The position numbers and the translations under genes were made by a program. Below are positions 59,063 to 64,000 of a stretch of 64,000 nt of DNA, piece by piece; the stretch's first letter is position 1; every line of letters begins with the position of its first letter. Below the pieces are notes generated by a model. That model worked only from the letters and a program-made list of their open reading frames with translations. It made no database searches and was not told the DNA's origin. The stretch spans positions 1,922,001 through 1,986,000 of the forward strand of contig NZ_CP108381.1 in NCBI RefSeq assembly GCF_035956715.1. Direction: 5' to 3'. The stretch is from Nocardia sp. NBC_01329. Lineage in GTDB: Bacteria > Actinomycetota > Actinomycetes > Mycobacteriales > Mycobacteriaceae.

Positions 59063-59212
59063 GGTGTCCCGTGCGAAATTCAGGCCCTCATGAGATCGCG
59101 GTGGATCTTTCATGATGTCGTTGGTGCCGCCGTAGATCCGCTGGATGCGGTGATCCGGGTAGGCCCGTGCGACCGGGTACTCCATCATGTAGCCGTCGCC
59201 GTCGAGGAACTG
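59063..59212 (-). pseudogene. Acyl-CoA dehydrogenase C-terminal remnant
   Basis: The minus strand reads QFLDGDGYMMEYPVARAYPD, then HRIQRIYGGTNDIMKD. GYM-EYPVARAYRD-R-Q-IYGGT-EIMK is the family C-terminal signature including the catalytic base region. Nothing of the N-terminal and middle domains is left, because the MATE gene ends just beyond. The remaining bases up to the hydrolase start carry no gene. Confidence 0.75.
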
Positions 59213-59221
59213 ATACCCGGA

Positions 59222-60628
59222 TCAGGCCCGGGCGGCCGCCAGTCGATCCCCTGCGGGATCATCCCGGAGTCCGCGCAGGAACCTGCGCTGAACGAGCAGC
59301 GCCGTCGCCCCGAACCCGAGACAGAGACCGAACCAGATGCCGGGCCCGTGCCAGCCGACTCCGAGACCGAACAGCAGCATCGCGGGGACGCCGATCGTGA
59401 AGTACCCGATGAGGGTGCTCTGCATCCCGGCCTTGGTATTCCCGATACCGCGCAGCAGGCCGATGCACAGGTTCTGCGAACCCTTGCAGTACTGCTGAAC
59501 GATGGCGAACCACAACAGCGTCGAGGCTGCCGCGATCACCGCGGTGTCCTCGCGGTGCGAGCCGAGGAAGGGGGCGAGCACGAGTTGTGGTGCCAGTACG
59601 TACAGCAGTCCGATCGCGGTCATGAAGGTGAAACCGATCGTGAAGGTGCGGCGTGCGATGGCCGCGACGGCAGCCCGATCATCCTGGCCGACGGTCCGGC
59701 TGACCAGGATCGACGATCCCTGGGACAGACCGATATTGACCTGGTACACGATATAGGCGAGTTGATTGACGATATTGCTCGCGGCCAGCGCGACGGGACC
59801 GAACCCGCCCATCAGCACGGTGGCGATGGAGGTGATCGCGGCTTCGGCCCCGTAGGTCAGCGAGATCGGTGTCCCCATTCGCACGATACGCACGACTGTG
59901 GGCCGATCGGCCTGCCAGGCGCGTAGCGACAGCAGGTCAGCGAGAACCGGATCACGCCGGACACTGCGCAAGTAGACGGCGAAGGTCCAGCACTGGACCA
60001 GGGTGGTGGCCAGCCCTATCCCCGCGAGCCCCAGCTTCGGGGCCCCGAACCAGCCGAATACGAACAGTGCGTCGAGCAGCGCGTTGACCCCGATCGACCA
60101 CAGGGTGACCCGCAGCAGTGATCCCGCCCGGCGCATCCCGACCGCGAATTGACGCAGCACGTTCAGCCACAGCATCGGCACCAGCCCGGGCGCGAGCGTC
60201 CAGATGATCGGGCGGGCCAGGTCGATTACGGCGGCGTCCTGGCCCATCCAGCGCAAGGCGTAGCCGAGTGTCAGCAGTGCGACGGCACCGGCCCCGGAGG
60301 TCAGCGTGGCGACCGCCAGCGCGGCGCGCAGGTAACCGCGGATCTCGGCGCGGGCCGCGTCGTCGAGTTCCACGCTCCCGGTGCGCTTCTCGCCTCGCCC
60401 GGCCGCCGCAGCGATCAGATTCCCGGCGCCGGTGACCATACCGACGCACATGGTGCGCAGCTGGTTGTACAGCAGCAGGGCCAGCCCGCCTGCCGCGACG
60501 GCCGCTACGCCGAGAAATCCCATCATGGCCAGATCGACGGTGGTCAGCGCCACCTGGGCGAGCTGGATTCCGGCGATCGGTGCGGCGAGCGCCAGAATCG
60601 CCTGGTAGTTACGCCACTGGAATGTCAC
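59222..60628 (-). CDS. MATE family efflux transporter
   Basis: 468 residues, twelve transmembrane helices. Typical MATE features: AILALAAPIAGIQLAQVALT, TVDLAMMGFLGVAAVAAGGL, GFGPVALAASNIVNQLAYIV and VNIGLSQGSSILVSRTVGQD. It exports cationic or neutral small molecules using sodium or proton gradients. GTG start lies three bases after the stop of the cysteine-synthase-like gene, so it is the last gene of the sbn-like operon and probably exports its product. Confidence 0.92.
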   Translation of the reverse strand: MTFQWRNYQAILALAAPIAGIQLAQVALTTVDLAMMGFLGVAAVAAGGLALLLYNQLRTMCVGMVTGAGNLIAAAAGRGEKRTGSVELDDAARAEIRGYLRAALAVATLTSGAGAVALLTLGYALRWMGQDAAVIDLARPIIWTLAPGLVPMLWLNVLRQFAVGMRRAGSLLRVTLWSIGVNALLDALFVFGWFGAPKLGLAGIGLATTLVQCWTFAVYLRSVRRDPVLADLLSLRAWQADRPTVVRIVRMGTPISLTYGAEAAITSIATVLMGGFGPVALAASNIVNQLAYIVYQVNIGLSQGSSILVSRTVGQDDRAAVAAIARRTFTIGFTFMTAIGLLYVLAPQLVLAPFLGSHREDTAVIAAASTLLWFAIVQQYCKGSQNLCIGLLRGIGNTKAGMQSTLIGYFTIGVPAMLLFGLGVGWHGPGIWFGLCLGFGATALLVQRRFLRGLRDDPAGDRLAAARA

Positions 60629-60631
60629 GTG

Positions 60632-61702
60632 TCACGCTCCTCTCCTTTCCAGATCGCGGGCCGCGAGCCGCATCGATTCGTCGTAGGCCCGGAAGAGCCG
60701 CACGATCCGCTGCTGGGCGGCCCGGTCGTAGAGGCCCCGAGCGATCAGCCAATCTTCGTCGTACACCGAGTCGAGATACTTCTCGCCCGCATCGCACACC
60801 AGTACCACTACCGTGCTGTTCGCCGGGAGCCGCACCAGTCTGCGCAGCGCCACATGGACGGCCGCGCCCGCGGTGCCGCCGATCAGGATGCCGGTGCGGC
60901 GCGCGACCATCCGTGCCGTGGCGAAGGCGTCGATATCGCCGACCCGGCAGTTCTCGTCGATCATCTCGTACTTCACGTTGCCGCCGACCGGGAAGCCTGC
61001 TGGGCTGCCCGCGCCGGTCTGCCGGTAGGGGCCCGGGTCGCCACCGAAGATGATGGAACCCATCGGTTCCACCCCGATGGCACGAACGTCGGACCCGAGC
61101 CGGCGCAGTTCCTCGACTGTGCCGCACAGCGATCCGCCGGTGCCCACCGCGCCGACGAGGTAGTCGATATCGGTCGCCAGATCCTTGTGCAGTTCGCCGG
61201 CGAGTTCTCGATATCCGGCGCTGTTGTGCGGATTGTTGTGCTGATCGGGGCGATAGGCGCCGGTAGTCGCGGCGATCTCGGCGGCGATACTCCGGCGCCG
61301 CACACTGCTCGGGCCGCCGCTCCCGTCGCCTTCCACCGTGACCAGTCGCGCGCCCATGGCCTTCATGGCGCGCAGCTTGTCCGGCGCGGCGTGGTCGTCG
61401 ACGACCGCGGTGAAGGTGTACCCGCGCTCCAGGGCGATGAGCGCCAGGCCGGTACCGGTATTGCCAGAGGTGGGCTCCACGATATGTCCGCCGGGGGCGA
61501 GGTTGCCGCTGCGTTCGGCCTGGAGCACCATCTCCCGGGCCATCCGCACCTTGGCCGAGCCCGTCGGATTGAACTGTTCGAGCTTGAGCAGCAGTCTGCT
61601 GCCGGACCCGGTGCGCACGAGTTCGAGCAATGGAGTGGCGCCGATCAATTCGGAGGCATGACGCACGACGTTCTCGCCGCCGAGCGGTAGCGTCGCGGTC
61701 AC
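60632..61702 (-). CDS. SbnA-like PLP-dependent synthase (diaminopropionate biosynthesis)
   Basis: 356 residues. Fold type II PLP enzyme of the cysteine synthase family: LLLKLEQFNPTGSAKVRMAR (PLP lysine in NPTGSAK), VEPTSGNTGTGLALIALERG, VGAVGTGGSLCGTVEELRRL and GGTAGAAVHVALRRLV. The neighbouring ornithine cyclodeaminase-like and decarboxylase genes point to SbnA, which joins O-phosphoserine and glutamate toward L-2,3-diaminopropionate, but a true cysteine synthase is not excluded. The GTG overlaps the stop of the upstream gene (GTGA); an ATG at 61723 with its own GGAGG is an alternative. Confidence 0.85.
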   Translation of the reverse strand: MTATLPLGGENVVRHASELIGATPLLELVRTGSGSRLLLKLEQFNPTGSAKVRMAREMVLQAERSGNLAPGGHIVEPTSGNTGTGLALIALERGYTFTAVVDDHAAPDKLRAMKAMGARLVTVEGDGSGGPSSVRRRSIAAEIAATTGAYRPDQHNNPHNSAGYRELAGELHKDLATDIDYLVGAVGTGGSLCGTVEELRRLGSDVRAIGVEPMGSIIFGGDPGPYRQTGAGSPAGFPVGGNVKYEMIDENCRVGDIDAFATARMVARRTGILIGGTAGAAVHVALRRLVRLPANSTVVVLVCDAGEKYLDSVYDEDWLIARGLYDRAAQQRIVRLFRAYDESMRLAARDLERRGA

Positions 61703-63045
61703 CGGTCGAGCCTCCACTGCCATCGGTCCTCCGTGCCGGTCACCACGATCTTCGGCGGCAATGGGAGTTGATGGAATTCGCTCTCGTTCTTGTCCATCTG
61801 ATAGCCGGCGGTATTCGGGTACAGCAGCAGATCGCCGGGGCGCGGGCGCTGCGGCATGACCACTTTGCGCCAGGTGAGGACGTCGTATTCCATACAGCTG
61901 GCACCGCCCACACAGGAGGCGACCGGTCGCGGGTTCGCGTCGGCGGTGCGCGGGATCAGGATCGGATCGGGCAGGAACTCACTGCCTTTCCATTGCTCGG
62001 ACACGCTCATACTCAGCCCGTGTGCGGTGGTGATGCCATAGTCCGCGTTCTGTTTGAACCCGAGCACCGGGAAGACCGTGAATCCGGCATCGATGAGCAG
62101 CGCGCGCCCCGGTTCCAGGAACAGGTCGATATCGTCGGCGCGCAACCGATCGGCCAGCGTACGCCCCTGGTATTCCACGTTCAGGACGGCTTCGAGCATG
62201 GCCGCGCCGGTGGGCTGCTGGGCGTAGGGGTAGAACTTCTCGAACCGCTTGCCCGCGTGGAACCATCGGTCGTCGTGGTCGCGAGTGAAGGTGGCCCAGT
62301 CCTCGTCCCGGACATACCGGCAGGCGAAACCGCCACCGATCGAGATCGCGGATACCGGCAGGCCCTGCTCCCGGATTCGTGCGCACAATTCGATCAGCTC
62401 GTGCGCCGCTTCGGCCCGCGGCGCGACCTGGTAGCCGTCGAGATGGAACGAGAACCCGGTCAATTCGAGATGTTCGCGCAGTTCGGCGCAGCGGTCGATG
62501 GCGTGTTTCAGATCGGTATCCGTCGATCCGAAGCGGCTGTGCGGCGCGTTCGGCGGCAGTCGGCGCAACAGGATTCGTAACCGGCCCGCCGACCGGGCGA
62601 TCTCGGCTGCCCGTTCCAGTTCGTCGAGTGCGTCGATGGCGACGAGGCAATCGTGGCGGGCCGCCAAGCGCAGTAGCGCGTCGGTTTTCGCCGCACCCGT
62701 CACACCGATATCGCGGCCGCGGACACCGTGGGCGAGTGCGTGCACGAGCTCCTGCTCGGAGGCGACGTCCACCCCGGCGTCGAGGTCGGCCGCTACCGTC
62801 AGCCAGCAGCCGGCTTTGTTCGCCTTCTTCCCGTAGTAGACCCGGCCGCGCACCCCGGACCGCGCCAGTACGTCCTGGAACGCGGTCAGATTGGTGGCGA
62901 ACTGCGGGGGATTGACCACATGGAAGGGTCCGCCGACCGCGTGGTGGATCTCGAAGAGCGACTGCGGGTCGGCGCGCAGTGCGCGTTGCCAGCCGGGTTC
63001 GAGCGCGGGCAGGGTGGGGAGTCGGCCGGGTGCGGTCAGGTCCAC
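61699..63045 (-). CDS. SbnH-like PLP-dependent decarboxylase (fold type III)
   Basis: 448 residues. Alanine racemase-like barrel and C-terminal beta domain of the diaminopimelate/ornithine decarboxylase family: VYYGKKANKAGCWLTVAADL (PLP Lys in GKKANK), GVDVASEQELVHALAHG, GFSFHLDGYQVAPR, SIGGGFACRYV, EPGRALLIDAGFTVF and the active-site SCVGGASCMEYDVL. SbnH decarboxylates a diaminopropionyl intermediate of staphyloferrin B; a diaminopimelate decarboxylase role is unlikely given the neighbours. GTG start overlaps the upstream gene by ten bases. Confidence 0.88.
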   Translation of the reverse strand: MDLTAPGRLPTLPALEPGWQRALRADPQSLFEIHHAVGGPFHVVNPPQFATNLTAFQDVLARSGVRGRVYYGKKANKAGCWLTVAADLDAGVDVASEQELVHALAHGVRGRDIGVTGAAKTDALLRLAARHDCLVAIDALDELERAAEIARSAGRLRILLRRLPPNAPHSRFGSTDTDLKHAIDRCAELREHLELTGFSFHLDGYQVAPRAEAAHELIELCARIREQGLPVSAISIGGGFACRYVRDEDWATFTRDHDDRWFHAGKRFEKFYPYAQQPTGAAMLEAVLNVEYQGRTLADRLRADDIDLFLEPGRALLIDAGFTVFPVLGFKQNADYGITTAHGLSMSVSEQWKGSEFLPDPILIPRTADANPRPVASCVGGASCMEYDVLTWRKVVMPQRPRPGDLLLYPNTAGYQMDKNESEFHQLPLPPKIVVTGTEDRWQWRLDR

Positions 63046-64000
63046 AGCCGCACCTGCTGTCCGCGACCGGCCGCCACGGCGCGGGTCGCCAGGGCGTGGG
63101 CCACCGGAATATCGGTGATGACCATCCCGCTGGAGAAGGCGAATACGCGGTCGGCCGGATTCCGGCGGCCCGGGGCGCGGCCCGCCAGGATATCGGGGAG
63201 TTCGGCATCGATGACGAGTTCGCCGTCGTGGCCGGCCAGGCGTGTTCCGGTGACGCCGAGTTGTCCGGTGCTGGTGGCGATCGTGTAGTCAGCGGCCCGC
63301 AGCGCGCCGCTCTCGACCCCTTTGCTCGCCACCGAGATGAGCAATCCACCCGGGCGCAGCCATTCGGTGCGCACCTTCGGATGCGCCGCGCGCCCCGAGG
63401 CCACGACGACGATATCGGATTCGGCGACCGCCGCGGGGACATCGTCGACGAGTTCGAGCTCCCGGTCGGGGAACCATCGTCGCAGTGCTGCCCGGCTCTC
63501 GGCGATTCCGTCGGGATGGGTGCCGTAGAGCCGTAGCCGTTGCAGGCCCGGCAATGCGGTCAGCAGGTAGGGGAGTGTATTGCGGCCCTGGATACCGGTA
63601 CCGATCATCAGGGCGGTCGAGGCTCCCTCGGGCGCGGCGTATTTCGCGGTGATCGCGGTGGTGGCCGGAGTCCGCGCGGCACCGACCCGCTGGCAATCCA
63701 TGAGCGCGAACGGTGATCCGGTGGTGTCGTCGTAGAGGCTGATGGTGGTGTAGTACTTCTCCGCGCTGGTACTGCCCTGGCGGTAGGAGGTCTTGAAACC
63801 GAGGTGCTCGAGCGATCCGTCGTAACCGAGCATCGAATACGAGACTGCGTCGCGTTCGGTATCCGGCAGCGGCAGCATGAGTTTCACCGGACAGCGGGAT
63901 TCGCCGCGGGCGAAGGCCAGATACCCGTCTTCGACGAGTTCGATGACCTCCTCCGGGGTGATCTCGATATCGGCCAGATCGGTGCGGGTGAGGATGTGCA
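63036..64000 (-). CDS. SbnB-like ornithine cyclodeaminase-family dehydrogenase, 5' end outside window
   Basis: The frame is open to the right edge, so the start is not in the window. The visible part begins HILTRTDLADIEITPEEVIE and GYLAFARGESRCPVKLMLPL, then has the NAD-binding ALMIGTGIQGRNTLPYLL, VVVASGRAAHPKVRTEWLRP and LGVTGTRLAGHDGELVIDAE. The family includes ornithine cyclodeaminase and SbnB, which oxidatively splits the SbnA product to diaminopropionate and 2-oxoglutarate. Next to SbnA- and SbnH-like genes the second role is favoured. It is the most upstream gene visible in this leftward operon. Confidence 0.88.
   Translation of the reverse strand, partial: HILTRTDLADIEITPEEVIELVEDGYLAFARGESRCPVKLMLPLPDTERDAVSYSMLGYDGSLEHLGFKTSYRQGSTSAEKYYTTISLYDDTTGSPFALMDCQRVGAARTPATTAITAKYAAPEGASTALMIGTGIQGRNTLPYLLTALPGLQRLRLYGTHPDGIAESRAALRRWFPDRELELVDDVPAAVAESDIVVVASGRAAHPKVRTEWLRPGGLLISVASKGVESGALRAADYTIATSTGQLGVTGTRLAGHDGELVIDAELPDILAGRAPGRRNPADRVFAFSSGMVITDIPVAHALATRAVAAGRGQQVRLWT

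Noticed and set aside
59222..63045. Reading the three overlapping enzymes as lysine and cysteine biosynthesis genes
   Set aside because: A diaminopimelate decarboxylase, a cysteine synthase and an ornithine cyclodeaminase overlapping one another with an exporter do not fit primary metabolism; the sbn-type arrangement explains all of them.

Overview
The window is a high-GC actinobacterial chromosome segment. It has frequent GTG starts, GTGA/ATGA gene overlaps, S-adenosyl methyltransferases of the DUF574 type, a mycobacterial-style PhoU, EspC-like/DUF4226 proteins, an Acr3/low-molecular-weight ArsC arsenic locus and many TetR-family regulators. Together these point to Nocardia or a close relative in Mycobacteriales. 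That placement is inference from gene content; no rRNA or other firm marker is present.

Layout. 1-2.6 kb: the end of a nonribosomal peptide synthetase (adenylation, carrier, thioesterase) plus a small partner protein. 3.1-10.8 kb: nitronate monooxygenase, a PadR regulator, a divergent ArsR/imine-reductase-like pair, a terpene synthase, a PAS-GGDEF protein, a Gly-rich membrane protein and PhoU. 11-16.7 kb: a DUF1444-like protein, a cold-shock gene with a clear terminator, a small membrane protein, two methyltransferases (one with an 18-bp coding repeat) and a crotonase. 16.8-35.4 kb: small catabolic and regulatory units, mostly a regulator transcribed divergently from an enzyme set with an inverted repeat between them: AraC/VOC-SRPBCC, TetR/SDR-dehydrogenase, LysR/3-hydroxybutyrate dehydrogenase-MHS transporter, TetR/SDR-SMR, TetR-AidB. 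An ABC-F protein lies here as well. 35.5-35.7 kb: an atypical tRNA-Arg and a tRNA 3' fragment. 36-42.4 kb: a DUF7873-like protein, an S9 peptidase, a histidine phosphatase, a second, short Rho factor and a carboxyethylornithine-synthase-like dehydrogenase. 42.7-45.2 kb: a tight three-gene type VII-associated operon. 46.9-50.4 kb: a two-part arsenic resistance locus. 50.5-53.2 kb: a scarred island with IS256 and IS30 remnants and an erythromycin-esterase gene broken by one amber codon. 53.3-58.9 kb: a C-terminally shortened DUF4132 protein with its partner, an amidase and an epoxide-hydrolase-like enzyme. 59.2-64 kb: a leftward operon resembling sbnB-sbnH-sbnA followed by a MATE exporter, which runs off the right edge and probably belongs to a diaminopropionate or siderophore cluster.

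A recurrent theme is gene decay. Short but clearly recognisable gene pieces lie between intact genes: crotonase, NUDIX, SnoaL, LysR, luciferase-like, acyl-CoA ligase, two TetR, asparagine synthetase, acyl-CoA dehydrogenase and two transposases. All functional names are homology-by-eye calls; no database search was run.
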